Shown: positions 16,144 to 25,873 of the stretch, piece by piece
Layout of the letters: each line of letters starts with the position of its first letter
How positions within the stretch are numbered: position 1 is the stretch's first letter
Program-made: the position numbers and the translations under genes
Assembly (NCBI GenBank): GCA_027491935.1
Contig: JAOZGB010000006.1
Span: 1 to 49,210 of the forward strand
From: Thermoproteota archaeon
Lineage (GTDB): Archaea; Korarchaeota; Korarchaeia; Korarchaeales; JAOZGB01
Reading direction: 5' to 3'
Length of the DNA stretch: 49,210 nt
Notes under the pieces: model-generated
Told to the model about the DNA's origin: nothing
Databases searched by the model: none
The model's input: the letters and a program-made list of their open reading frames with translations, nothing else

Positions 16144-17292
16144 ATGTACCTGATGACCTGGAATTTCGAATACCAAAACCCTGTTAATGTATTATTTGGA
16201 GTGAAATCTGTAAAGAAAACAGGTGAAGTCTCTTCAAACATCGGAAGGAAACCCCTTGTTGTCCACGGTAAGACCATCGAGAAGCTTGGAATACTTAACA
16301 AGCTAATAGACTCTCTAAAGGATAGAGGAATAGATTTTGCGACATACCCTGAAGTCAGCCCAAACCCAAAGGTTGAAGACGTCGATAAAGGGGCGATGAA
16401 AGCTAGAGATTCGGGGTGCGACCATATAATAGCTATAGGTGGAGGTAGTAGTATAGACGCTGGGAAAGCTATTGCAGTTGGAGCTGTGATGGGAAAATCA
16501 ATATCAGACTTCCTACACGGAAGGTTAAAAGTCGACTCAGCCCTACCATTAATAGCCGTACCAACCACAGCGGGCACTGGAACAGAGGTGGACAGGTTCT
16601 CAGTAATAATAGACCCGGAGGACATTTCTAAGAGGGCCATAGCTTCCCCACACATATACCCCAAATATGCAATTGTAGACCCGGAGCTAACGGTTACAAT
16701 GCCCCCAAGACTTACGGCGGCGTCGGGTTTTGACGCGTTTGCACACGCCTGGGAATCCTACGTCTCACAGCTGTCAAACCCGCTGTCCGAGGCCTACTCT
16801 GAGAAGGCTGTCATGCTGATAGCTGAAAGCCTTGAAAAGGCTGTTAAAAACCCTGGCGACATTGAGGCGAGGTCTAAGATGGCTATGGCAGCAATGCTCT
16901 CAGGCTATGCAATAGACATAGCGAGAGTAGGCCTTTGCCACGCCATAGAACACCCTCTAAGTGCAAGGCTAGGAATACATCATGGGGAGGGCCTCGCAGC
17001 CATAGCACCGGCTGTCATAGAGTTCTCATATCCAGGGGCGGAAGATAAGTTCAACAGACTGGCAGGCCTACTCTCAGGTGTTGCGGGTGGAAAGGAAAGG
17101 GTTGTTGAGTCGATCTATAGATTCAGAGAGGAAATCGGGCTGGACAACACCCTTACGGATCTAGGTGTTAGAAAAGATATGATTCCACTTTTGGCAGAGG
17201 ACACCCTAAGATATATGGGGTACGCAGTCGACAATAATCCGGTTAAAGCCTCAAAGAAAGATATAGAAGCGATAATCGAGAAATCACTATAG
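16144..17292 (+). CDS. Iron-containing alcohol dehydrogenase family
   Basis: IAIGGGSSIDAGKAIAVGAV, PTTAGTGTEVDRFSVI, GFDAFAHAWESYVS, GLCHAIEHPLSARLGIHHGEGLA. Confidence 0.88.
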   Translation: MYLMTWNFEYQNPVNVLFGVKSVKKTGEVSSNIGRKPLVVHGKTIEKLGILNKLIDSLKDRGIDFATYPEVSPNPKVEDVDKGAMKARDSGCDHIIAIGGGSSIDAGKAIAVGAVMGKSISDFLHGRLKVDSALPLIAVPTTAGTGTEVDRFSVIIDPEDISKRAIASPHIYPKYAIVDPELTVTMPPRLTAASGFDAFAHAWESYVSQLSNPLSEAYSEKAVMLIAESLEKAVKNPGDIEARSKMAMAAMLSGYAIDIARVGLCHAIEHPLSARLGIHHGEGLAAIAPAVIEFSYPGAEDKFNRLAGLLSGVAGGKERVVESIYRFREEIGLDNTLTDLGVRKDMIPLLAEDTLRYMGYAVDNNPVKASKKDIEAIIEKSL

Positions 17293-17380
17293 GCGAGCAT
17301 AAAACCCCACCAACCCGAACTACCGCTTGGAGAACTCTTATTTAATACTTAAAAGCATCCAATGCTTTATCCATGTGAAC

Positions 17381-18778
17381 ATGGGAAAGCCATGTCAAGC
17401 ACTAATACTGGCAGGCGGGTCGGGAACCCGTTTATGGCCGCTGAGCAGAGAAAGATACCCTAAACAGTTCCTAAAATTAAGGTTCCTAAGGGATGCTTCC
17501 CTTTTCCAGAAGACTGTCCTTAGAATGTTGAAGATAGTGGATTCTCCGCAGGAGATCTACATAGTGGCCCCGGAGACATATAAGTATATGATAAGGGGGC
17601 AGCTTAGAGAGATAGGAATCTCGGTACCCGAGGAAAACATGATATTCGAGCCGAATGGTAAAAATACCTTTCCAGCTGCTGCCCTAGGAATACTAGCCAT
17701 GAGAGAGCATTCTGGCGAATGTAACGTCCTAATCATCCCTTCTGATCACCTTTTAGAAGATGAAAAGCTTAATAAAGCTGTAAATAAAGGGCTGAGAATA
17801 GTTGATAGGTTCCTCGTAACATTCGGGATCAAGCCTACATCGCCACATACCGGATATGGTTATATTAAGCCGGGGGAGAAGCTTGCCGAGGGATACAGGG
17901 TTCAAGAGTTTACCGAGAAGCCTGACGTAGAGACAGCTAAGAAATACGTGGATAACGGCTACTACTGGAACAGCGGAATATTTCTAGTGAACTCAGAAGT
18001 GTTCCTGGAAGAGGCGAATAAGCATCAAAGTGAAGCCATACAGTACCTGAAAACCCTCGAGGTAGAAAAGGCGTACGAGAAGATAGAAAGCATATCAATA
18101 GACTATGCCATAATGGAAAAGACAAGAAGAGCTGCAGTAATACCATTCAGAGGAAAGTGGACTGATCTTGGAGACTTCTTCTCAATGTACAAGGCAATGC
18201 CCAAAGATAAAAATAGTAACAGCGGAAACGCTGAGCTGATAGCGATAAACTCTAAAAGGAACATCGCAATAACAAACAAGCTAACAGCAATTATAGACGT
18301 TAAAGACATGATCATAATAGATACTCCAGACGCCCTCTTAATATGCCCTCAAAGCTCAGCGCAAAAGGTGAAACAAATAGTTAAAAAGCTTAAGAAAGGT
18401 AACGACCAGAGAGCCGAAATACACACAACGGTATACAAGCCGTGGGGGTACTACGTACTCCTAGAAGACAAGCCAACCCACAAGGTTAAGAGGCTAACAA
18501 TATTACCCGGGGAAGGCATAAGCCTACAACTCCACCACCATAGAAGCGAACACTGGGTGGTTGTGGGAGGAATGGCTAAAATAACCCTAGTCTCGGGTGA
18601 GAAAAGAAAGGAAGAATTCCTGAGGAAAGGAGAAAGCCTATACGTCCCGCCAGGCATAGCTCACAGGGTGGAAAACCCTGGAAAAATCCCCCTACACATT
18701 ATAGAAACGCAGATAGGCGAATATCTCAAGGAGGACGATATAATCAGATTGAAAGACCCATATAATAGGAGACAATAG
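17381..18778 (+). CDS. manC: Mannose-1-phosphate guanylyltransferase / mannose-6-phosphate isomerase (ManC type)
   Basis: ALILAGGSGTRLWPLSRERYPKQFLKL; FTEKPDVETAKKYV; C-terminal cupin YKPWGYYVLLEDKPTHKVKRLTILPGEGISLQLHHHRSEHWVVV. Confidence 0.92.
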   Translation: MGKPCQALILAGGSGTRLWPLSRERYPKQFLKLRFLRDASLFQKTVLRMLKIVDSPQEIYIVAPETYKYMIRGQLREIGISVPEENMIFEPNGKNTFPAAALGILAMREHSGECNVLIIPSDHLLEDEKLNKAVNKGLRIVDRFLVTFGIKPTSPHTGYGYIKPGEKLAEGYRVQEFTEKPDVETAKKYVDNGYYWNSGIFLVNSEVFLEEANKHQSEAIQYLKTLEVEKAYEKIESISIDYAIMEKTRRAAVIPFRGKWTDLGDFFSMYKAMPKDKNSNSGNAELIAINSKRNIAITNKLTAIIDVKDMIIIDTPDALLICPQSSAQKVKQIVKKLKKGNDQRAEIHTTVYKPWGYYVLLEDKPTHKVKRLTILPGEGISLQLHHHRSEHWVVVGGMAKITLVSGEKRKEEFLRKGESLYVPPGIAHRVENPGKIPLHIIETQIGEYLKEDDIIRLKDPYNRRQ

Positions 18779-18953
18779 ACAAGCTAAGTCAATAAATAAA
18801 CGCTTAAGAAGAGGCTATAAATCCGCTGTATCAAATCACATGGAGCAAATTTTTAATCACCTATCATCTATCAGGGAAAATGTTTTGTTTGTGGGTATCC
18901 GAAGAATAGATAGAATTTTGAGTAAATAGGTTTGAAATGCAGGCATCCTTAAT

Positions 18954-18992
18954 AGCTATCATTCTCTAAGCTCTAAGCTATCATTCTCTAAG
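18954..18992. repeat. Direct repeat of AGCTATCATTCTCTAAG (17 bp, period 22)
   Basis: Copies at 18954-18970 and 18976-18992; second copy spans the stop codon of the minus-strand ORF. Confidence 0.85.
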
Positions 18993-19271
18993 TTTGATGC
19001 CACCTGATTCTACAATCTTTATTAGCCTGTTCAAGCTTTTTTCCAAATTAGCTATTTCTGGCGGGTAACTTGATAGACTTTCAGCTCTATGGGGTAATTT
19101 TTCAACTATTTGAATGATTCCTTTCGATTCCATCTCAAGGATTTTCTTAATAACTGCTATCTTCCTTTTAGGATCCTCACCTGCTATCTCATTTACTATG
19201 TCCTGTACCCTAGCTGTCTCTTTTATCTTAGAAATTATCAAGTCCTCAAGTTTGTTTGACTTATTGTTCAT
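18981..19271 (-). CDS. Small HTH-like hypothetical protein
   Basis: MNNKSNKLEDLIISKIKETARVQDIVNEIAGEDPKRKIAVIKKILEMESKGIIQIVEKLPH; wHTH-like helices. Confidence 0.5.
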   Translation of the reverse strand: MNNKSNKLEDLIISKIKETARVQDIVNEIAGEDPKRKIAVIKKILEMESKGIIQIVEKLPHRAESLSSYPPEIANLEKSLNRLIKIVESGGIKLRE

Positions 19272-19546
19272 TTCTGATTGTTCATTTCTCCTCACTCTAT
19301 AATTTTAAAGCTAACCCTGGAAATTTAGGATCTGTGTGCCCTACCTTCTCCCTATGGTCTTTCGTGCGGGATCTTGTTTTGTGGTTTAGCATTCTAGCAA
19401 TCTTAAACCTCTTAATTTACGAGTTTACATCCACATTACGCTGGGTTCCTATCAATAAAAGGAGATTTTCTACAATTGCGCTGCTTACAGGTATTATAGC
19501 GATAATTCTTTTGCTCATATATGGTATTAAGCGTGTTGTAGGATAG
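19256..19546 (+). CDS. Small membrane protein, first gene of the envelope module (start uncertain)
   Basis: Two predicted TM helices; 11 nt before next ORF. 5' end overlaps the divergent gene, so the true start is probably internal. Confidence 0.5.
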   Translation: MTYCSFLIVHFSSLYNFKANPGNLGSVCPTFSLWSFVRDLVLWFSILAILNLLIYEFTSTLRWVPINKRRFSTIALLTGIIAIILLLIYGIKRVVG

Positions 19547-19556
19547 GTGTACCATA

Positions 19557-20297
19557 ATGGCGGCTAGCAGGGGCTTGATCTATACCATTGCCTCCTTATA
19601 CTTAGTTGGAATACTTCTCTTATACGTCGGAATTGCATACTCTTCACTGGTTGCCGGGCTTATTGGAATAGGCTTTTTCTACGTTGCTTCTATAATATAT
19701 CTCATATCTCATGAGGGTTTCTTTCATGTGGATGTAGTTTCGTCCGTCTTTACATCTATAGTTAAATCTCTATGGTATATCTTTAAGGATGGAGGGTTTA
19801 AAGGTAGAGGCGTGTACATTCCGACTGAAAAGTATGTGAAGATCTTCGTGGGTAGAGATGAGGTTTTAGTGGAGATCCCCAACGTTTCAGAGGAAACCCT
19901 GATAGTAAGTAGTCCTCCCGGGATCATGGTTACCCCAGCATGTGCCGGATTGGTAGACATGCTCTCTAAAATGTTTAACTTTACCGCCGGTATGGATATA
20001 CATGAGTCAATGGCAATTCTTTCAAGAGTATTTGAGGAGTTAGACCTCGCGGAGTCCTTTGACTACTTTATCGAGGACAATAGACTTAACGTGAGACTTA
20101 CAAAGGTCCTCGGCGGCGGCTTCTGCGATAAGGTGGCGATAGAATTCCCAGGAGCCTGTGAAAAGTTCGGGTGTCCTGTATGCAGCCTTGTCGCCGCGGT
20201 TGCATGCTTATCCTATAAATCGCCGGTCTTAATTGAATCTGTGTATATATCTCAAAATGGAAGCAATGTAGATCTTACAGTTAGGGTTCTAAGATAA
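19557..20297 (+). CDS. Membrane-anchored protein with cytoplasmic Cys cluster
   Basis: Two N-terminal TMs; C-terminal IEFPGACEKFGCPVCSLVAAVACLSYKSPVLIESVYIS; no confidently named family. Confidence 0.65.
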   Translation: MAASRGLIYTIASLYLVGILLLYVGIAYSSLVAGLIGIGFFYVASIIYLISHEGFFHVDVVSSVFTSIVKSLWYIFKDGGFKGRGVYIPTEKYVKIFVGRDEVLVEIPNVSEETLIVSSPPGIMVTPACAGLVDMLSKMFNFTAGMDIHESMAILSRVFEELDLAESFDYFIEDNRLNVRLTKVLGGGFCDKVAIEFPGACEKFGCPVCSLVAAVACLSYKSPVLIESVYISQNGSNVDLTVRVLR

Positions 20298-20403
20298 AGC
20301 GTTTACCTCTATATTTTCCAGCACTTCTATCGTGTTTTACAATAAATTTTTTATTTTCTGCCAGATCTACAGCTTTGCAGTACCTGCAAAGGTGTTCTAA
20401 ACA

Positions 20404-22197
20404 TTGAAACTCAATCAGCTTCTAGTAATGATCCTCCTGCTTACTACCAATTCCGTCATCCAAGTAGTAGAAGGTTTGCCCACTCAGCCTCCGCAGCATG
20501 TCCGATACGACTTAGTAAGTATAAAAGAGCTGCCGTCATGGAGAAGCCTTATAATAGAATGGGTTCTGGGTGGTGTGGCTCAAAACTGGGGATATCTCAA
20601 ACTTTCCGGCATAGTAGGAGTGGAAGGAAATGTCCCCATAATATACATATCTGGCTCCGACCTTCCAGTACTATGGAGGCTGGGATCCTTCGACTATTTT
20701 GACGGCTATGGGTGGACCCAGTTCTACCATCCCAAATACTATAGGATATCCGAGTTCGACTTTAAAAAGGCTGAAGCAGATTGTGTGTTCAACATTGTAA
20801 TTCCAAACGTGTCTGGAAGCTATGGAGGTTTGCTCCCGATCCCAACTATAGGTGAAAACCTGGTTGGCTTCAACACTACGTTCGAAGATGTTACAATCTA
20901 CTACTCTGATACCGGTGCTCTATTTGCATATGCCGATATGTTAGAGGGAAACTTTAACTTTTCAGTTTCGTATAGCAGAACCACCTACAACCTAACAGAG
21001 ATAGCCCTCTCAAGCTTAAACAATGTCCCACCCTCCGTCAGGGAAGTTTACACTTCGTTACCACCAAACATCCCACATGACATTGATAATATCGCAGACT
21101 TGATTACCAATGAAAATTCTATCTTCGCTGACGAGGTATGTGCCTTATTAGACTATTTCACAGAAAATTACACTTATAATGAAGATGTAGAGATAGAGGA
21201 AGATGAAGACCCAATAGAAGCATTCCTCACTATGAAAGAGGGCAACAGTGCGCAGCTGTCAACAGCTATAGTTCTTGTCCTCAGAAAGCTTGGCATACCA
21301 TCAAGGATCGTTATAGGGTTTAAACCATCCAGCAGGCGGGCTGAGGGGTACTGGATCTATTTCCAGGATATCAGAATGTGGATTGAAGTCTACTTTCCAA
21401 ATGTAGGTTGGATTCCTATAGATCCCACACCGGAAGAACATACTTCCGATGTACTCCCAATAGAGGCTCTCTCACATGAAATAGCAAGGATTAAAATACC
21501 ACAGACCGAGCAAGGTTTCACCCCCAAACCCGGAAATGGATCAGCGGGAAACACCTCAACAGTCGGCGGGGACACGTCCTCTTCTGGTAACGTGTCCTCT
21601 TCTGGTAACGTGTCCTCTTCTGGTAACGTTTCTCTTGGGGTTGGGAATACCTCCTCTTACGAGGTGGGTAGTAATAAGTCCCAGCCAGCCTATCTAGCGA
21701 TTTCCCATAATAGGTTGTTAGGTCTTTTAATCCTTATCTTATCATTATTGGCTATTTCTATAATCCTTTTAATGAGTTATAGAGGGAAGTCTTCTATAGA
21801 GCCTTCTGCCAAGATTGCGGAAAGCATAGTACCCGAATACTTGAAGGTTCTTACTGATCAGGTGGCATCTTTTTATGACTCAGGCATGTACAGGGATGGA
21901 ATGGTTTATCTGGGAAGGGTCTTCCAGAAAATTATGGGCGACATATTCAACCTGAGAAGGGAAGAGTGGGAGACTTTCAGAGAGTATATCCACAGAGTTA
22001 TAAGTTTACTAGATGATGACAAGGATAAGAAAGAGATTTTGGACGCACTACTCTCCTTCGTTGTCCTATACGAGAGATCCCTTTATGCTTCTAAGCCTGT
22101 TGATGAGGAGGACTTCTTATTCATGGTTAGTTGCTTCTCCCTGATTATAGACTATTTTAGCGATAAGATAGGTGGCGGGGTGTCCGTGGCCGAATGA
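20404..22197 (+). CDS. Transglutaminase-like (TgpA-like) protein, predicted catalytically dead, with TM and DUF4129-like C-terminus
   Basis: MKEGNSAQLSTAIVLVLRKLGIPSRIVIGFKPSSRRAEGYWIYFQDIRMWIEVYFPNVGWIPIDPTPE; Ser and Arg at usual Cys and His positions. Confidence 0.8.
   Translation: MKLNQLLVMILLLTTNSVIQVVEGLPTQPPQHVRYDLVSIKELPSWRSLIIEWVLGGVAQNWGYLKLSGIVGVEGNVPIIYISGSDLPVLWRLGSFDYFDGYGWTQFYHPKYYRISEFDFKKAEADCVFNIVIPNVSGSYGGLLPIPTIGENLVGFNTTFEDVTIYYSDTGALFAYADMLEGNFNFSVSYSRTTYNLTEIALSSLNNVPPSVREVYTSLPPNIPHDIDNIADLITNENSIFADEVCALLDYFTENYTYNEDVEIEEDEDPIEAFLTMKEGNSAQLSTAIVLVLRKLGIPSRIVIGFKPSSRRAEGYWIYFQDIRMWIEVYFPNVGWIPIDPTPEEHTSDVLPIEALSHEIARIKIPQTEQGFTPKPGNGSAGNTSTVGGDTSSSGNVSSSGNVSSSGNVSLGVGNTSSYEVGSNKSQPAYLAISHNRLLGLLILILSLLAISIILLMSYRGKSSIEPSAKIAESIVPEYLKVLTDQVASFYDSGMYRDGMVYLGRVFQKIMGDIFNLRREEWETFREYIHRVISLLDDDKDKKEILDALLSFVVLYERSLYASKPVDEEDFLFMVSCFSLIIDYFSDKIGGGVSVAE
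21576..21629. repeat. Three 18-bp tandem repeats encoding SSSGNV
   Basis: GTCCTCTTCTGGTAACGT x3 in the low-complexity linker before the TM helix. Confidence 0.9.
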
Positions 22198-23495
22198 AAG
22201 AAAATTTCATCCTTGTCCTCGCTATCTACATAGTCCTTGCAACTCTCTTCTTGACATATTACCCCTCCTTTTCTGTTTTTAATAGCCGGTGGAATGGATA
22301 CTCGTCATTTATGTCTGTTGGCAGCGAGATCTTCAACAATTTTACCATCCTATCATTATTTAACGAGTCCTATTTTCCAGACGACCCTACAGGCTGCGTG
22401 CTTGTGGTAATCAGCCCATGCACCCCGCTTACGGAGGAGGAATGTAGCTTCATATTCAACTTTGTAAGGGAGGGGGGTGGCCTCCTCCTAGCTGAGGACT
22501 TTAGGAAGGGAAAATCGCTATCTGAAGTCTTTGGGGTTAAACTCTCCGGGAAGCTGCTGATGGATCCATCATACTATTCCAAGCAGCCATACTTCCCACT
22601 TATAAACTTGCAAGGCCGCGGATATGAAAATCTAACAATCCTGCTAAACTATCCTTCAAGCCTCTCAATAACGGAGGAGCTCAGATCCGGGTCTGTGAAC
22701 TACAAGGGTGAGAATGTTAGTTGTAATTTTAGAATAGTAGGCTGCACAACTAAAAGTGCATGTTTGGATGTGTACGAAAACATGGCTAGCGACCCAGGCG
22801 ACGTTTATGGATCATTCCCAGTTGCGCTGATAATGGAGTTTGGAAGTGGCAGGATAGCTGTTCTAAGCGATCCTGACGTTTTCATAAACGACATGATCGA
22901 TAGGTACGATAATAGGGAGTTTCTCAAACTCTTACTTGAGTATCTCAGTAATGGAAGCTATAAAGCACTCTACTACTATGAGTATAAGTTATGGAGGCTT
23001 AAACCACCATTTATATATGTCTTAAACCTTCGCAGTTTATGGTCAGACCTCACTGTGTTTCAAAAACTATTTTTATCTGCTATTCTTTCACTGTCACTAA
23101 TCCTCTCATCAATCGTTGTCTTGTCGTTTGCATTTGGATGGCCACTAATAGAATCTATAATTAGTATGCTCCCCAAAGCAAAGGGGGAGGTCGTTACATC
23201 AATAGATGAAAAAGTAAACCTAACATATGACAGATATCTTCTACCCCTGTTGGATAATTTTTGCAAGAAGCTCTACGACACAGCCGGCCTAGACTACAGC
23301 AGCGATATAAACGTTTTGGTTTCAAGCCTAAAGGCCAAATATCCTAGACTTGACACTTCTATGATTAGGATGGTTCTCGACTATTGGAGCCAACTGTCGG
23401 GTGGAGCTGGAGCAGAGATTAACGATTTCAGAACATTCTCAATGATATTTGATAATATTATAGAAATATCGAGTATCATAGGTATTGAGTGGTAA
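22194..23495 (+). CDS. DUF4350-like membrane protein
   Basis: N-terminal TM, VVISPCTPLTEEECSFIFNFVREGGGLLLAEDF, SGRIAVLSDPDVFINDMI, second TM; 4-nt overlap with upstream gene. Confidence 0.75.
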   Translation: MKENFILVLAIYIVLATLFLTYYPSFSVFNSRWNGYSSFMSVGSEIFNNFTILSLFNESYFPDDPTGCVLVVISPCTPLTEEECSFIFNFVREGGGLLLAEDFRKGKSLSEVFGVKLSGKLLMDPSYYSKQPYFPLINLQGRGYENLTILLNYPSSLSITEELRSGSVNYKGENVSCNFRIVGCTTKSACLDVYENMASDPGDVYGSFPVALIMEFGSGRIAVLSDPDVFINDMIDRYDNREFLKLLLEYLSNGSYKALYYYEYKLWRLKPPFIYVLNLRSLWSDLTVFQKLFLSAILSLSLILSSIVVLSFAFGWPLIESIISMLPKAKGEVVTSIDEKVNLTYDRYLLPLLDNFCKKLYDTAGLDYSSDINVLVSSLKAKYPRLDTSMIRMVLDYWSQLSGGAGAEINDFRTFSMIFDNIIEISSIIGIEW

Positions 23496-23534
23496 ATAAA
23501 GGTTAAACTTATATGTTAATTATGAGTTGAGAGC

Positions 23535-24512
23535 GTGGGAGAGATGACTTTAAGTTCCAAACAGGCAGAAATGATAAGGGATATATCAGGCATCTCTGAT
23601 ATTGTTAAAAGCATTATGGACGAAATGAGTAAAGTTATAGTTGGTAATGAAACTCTCATACAAAATATTCTTGCAGCTCTCTTCACACGGAGTCACGTAA
23701 TGATAGAGGGATTGCCAGGGCTGGGTAAGACGCTGATAGCTAAGAGCATATCAATCGTACTCAACCTAAAGTATAATAGGATACAGTGCACTGCAGACAT
23801 GCTTCCATCCGACATAATAGGGTCATTTATATATGTCCCATCAAAAACTGATTTCAAGTTCATGAAAGGCCCAATATTTGCTAACATCGTCTTTATAGAC
23901 GAGATCAACAGAGCTCCTCCGAAGACTCAGTCAGCATTTCTGGAGGCCATGCAGGAGGGCTATGTAACAGTTGAAGGGAGGACCTTCGAGCTACCAAAGC
24001 CTTTCTTTGTAATAGCAACTTTAAACCCCATAGAGGTTACAGGAGTCTTTCCTCTTCCGGAGGCTCAGATTGACAGGTTTGCCATGAAGCTCAACGTTAA
24101 GTATCCATCTCCGGAGGAGGAGGTTGAGATTATCAGCGGTAAAGGTTTTGATAGGATAAATGAGCTAAGGCCTGTAGCATCACCAAACCTGATACTCTCC
24201 ATCCAAGAGCTAGTTGACAAAGTATACGTGGATGAGAAGATCAAAAAGTATATTGTTGACATCGTAAGGGCTACAAGGAACTCTAAACTACTTGCCCTAG
24301 GGGCTAGCCCAAGGGCAGCCATAACTATGGCTAGAATTTCTAAAGCTAGAGCATTGATATTTGGCAGAAGCTACGTTATTCCTGACGATGTTAAGGCTAT
24401 AATTAAACCCACCTTAAGGCATAGGGTAAAAGTAAGACCAGAGGTAGAGCTTGAAGGCGTAGGCGTTGATGGAGTTATAGATAGAATTGTTAGAGGAGTT
24501 AAGGTGCCATAG
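23535..24512 (+). CDS. moxR: MoxR-type AAA+ ATPase
   Basis: HVMIEGLPGLGKTLIAKS, GPIFANIVFIDEINRAPPKTQSAFLEAMQEGYVTVEG, LPEAQIDRFAMKL. Confidence 0.93.
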   Translation: MGEMTLSSKQAEMIRDISGISDIVKSIMDEMSKVIVGNETLIQNILAALFTRSHVMIEGLPGLGKTLIAKSISIVLNLKYNRIQCTADMLPSDIIGSFIYVPSKTDFKFMKGPIFANIVFIDEINRAPPKTQSAFLEAMQEGYVTVEGRTFELPKPFFVIATLNPIEVTGVFPLPEAQIDRFAMKLNVKYPSPEEEVEIISGKGFDRINELRPVASPNLILSIQELVDKVYVDEKIKKYIVDIVRATRNSKLLALGASPRAAITMARISKARALIFGRSYVIPDDVKAIIKPTLRHRVKVRPEVELEGVGVDGVIDRIVRGVKVP

Positions 24513-24514
24513 TA

Positions 24515-25873
24515 TTGTATACTTTACGAATGCTGATTTTAGCTGTATTATGTTTCTCGCTGTTAACTATAGGCCTAACTTTCAGCGTTCAAATCTTAAC
24601 CTTGACAGGAATAATACTGTTCTTCATAATATTCCTCTCCTTTTTCAGCTTCCACATCTCGGTTGAAGCCTTCGAAACGCTAAAGGTTAGGAGAAGTGTG
24701 TATAACAAGGTAGTTGGTAAGGGAGGTTATATAGTTGTAAGGGTAACTCTCAGCAACCAGAGTAGCTATCGGCTTAAGGGGGTACGAGTGGAAGATAAAT
24801 ATTCAGGTCGGGGCTTGTCGGTTGAGGGAAGCTCGAACATTAATGTGCTGAACCTTGAACCATTAGAGGCTGCAAGTTTCTACTATGTCTTGAAGGCGAA
24901 AGCAGATGGAGCATTTACGATTGGCCCATTAGTGCTCTCTATGTCTGATAGGCTGAAACTACTCTCAGTTTCAAGGACGGTTATGGATCTGAGTAAGGTA
25001 ATCATCATACCTACTTTTGTAGATGTTAAGTCCTCGGTTACTGAGCTAGGTTTAAAATCCACACTAATCTCTCTAGGTGAGCACGTTCATGAAAAAAGCA
25101 TCATGGTGGGGCGGGGCGGAGAATACCGTTCAAGTAGAGAGTATATTCCGGGAGACGATACATCTTTCATTGACTGGAAGGCAACAGCGAGGAGAGGTAA
25201 GCTTCACATTAAGGAATTCGAGAGGAGAACCTCCTCCAGGTTCCTATTGGTGGTTGACTCGGGCAAAAGCATGTCTACAGGGTTGAAGCTTGAATATGTA
25301 AAGCAGGCCATTATGCTTCTGTCCAGAAGCATGTCTATAATAGGAGACTTTTATGGTCTCCTAATACCTTCAGTATCAGGTGTAGCCTTCCCAACCATTT
25401 ACCCAAGATACGTGCCGCCTGGCACAGGGGCGGACCACCTCTACAAGGTAATTACAGTTTCGTCGCAGCTGAACCCTTCAGGCATACCTAACTTCAGCGA
25501 TGCTCTATCCTTTATCAGGGGGAAGCTATGCCCTCCCCTCAACCTAATATTTATCACAGACCTAGAAGACTTTGAAAGGAAGAACATTTTAGAGGCTGCA
25601 AAAGAAGCCTTATCAGCAGGGTACTCCGTGATATGCATAGCAACGCCAACGCACCTTTTCGTTCAGCCCGGAGAAATCTTTGAAAGTGGAGATGTGCAGA
25701 GCGTTGTTCTAGGTTTAGACTACCTGAAAATGCTGAGAGAAAGAGCTTCCTTACCTTTGAAGGCTTTAAGAAGCCTCGGTGTTGAAGTTTACGAGGTGGG
25801 ACCGGTGGACATATTCCCGAGGTTCCTAAAAGTATATAAGTATGCTAAGGCATTGGCGGGTGTACATGGATGA
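24515..25873 (+). CDS. DUF58 domain protein (VWA-like)
   Basis: GRGGEYRSSREYIPGDDTSFIDWKATARRGKLHIKEFERRTSSRFLLVVDSGKSM. Confidence 0.9.
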   Translation: MYTLRMLILAVLCFSLLTIGLTFSVQILTLTGIILFFIIFLSFFSFHISVEAFETLKVRRSVYNKVVGKGGYIVVRVTLSNQSSYRLKGVRVEDKYSGRGLSVEGSSNINVLNLEPLEAASFYYVLKAKADGAFTIGPLVLSMSDRLKLLSVSRTVMDLSKVIIIPTFVDVKSSVTELGLKSTLISLGEHVHEKSIMVGRGGEYRSSREYIPGDDTSFIDWKATARRGKLHIKEFERRTSSRFLLVVDSGKSMSTGLKLEYVKQAIMLLSRSMSIIGDFYGLLIPSVSGVAFPTIYPRYVPPGTGADHLYKVITVSSQLNPSGIPNFSDALSFIRGKLCPPLNLIFITDLEDFERKNILEAAKEALSAGYSVICIATPTHLFVQPGEIFESGDVQSVVLGLDYLKMLRERASLPLKALRSLGVEVYEVGPVDIFPRFLKVYKYAKALAGVHG

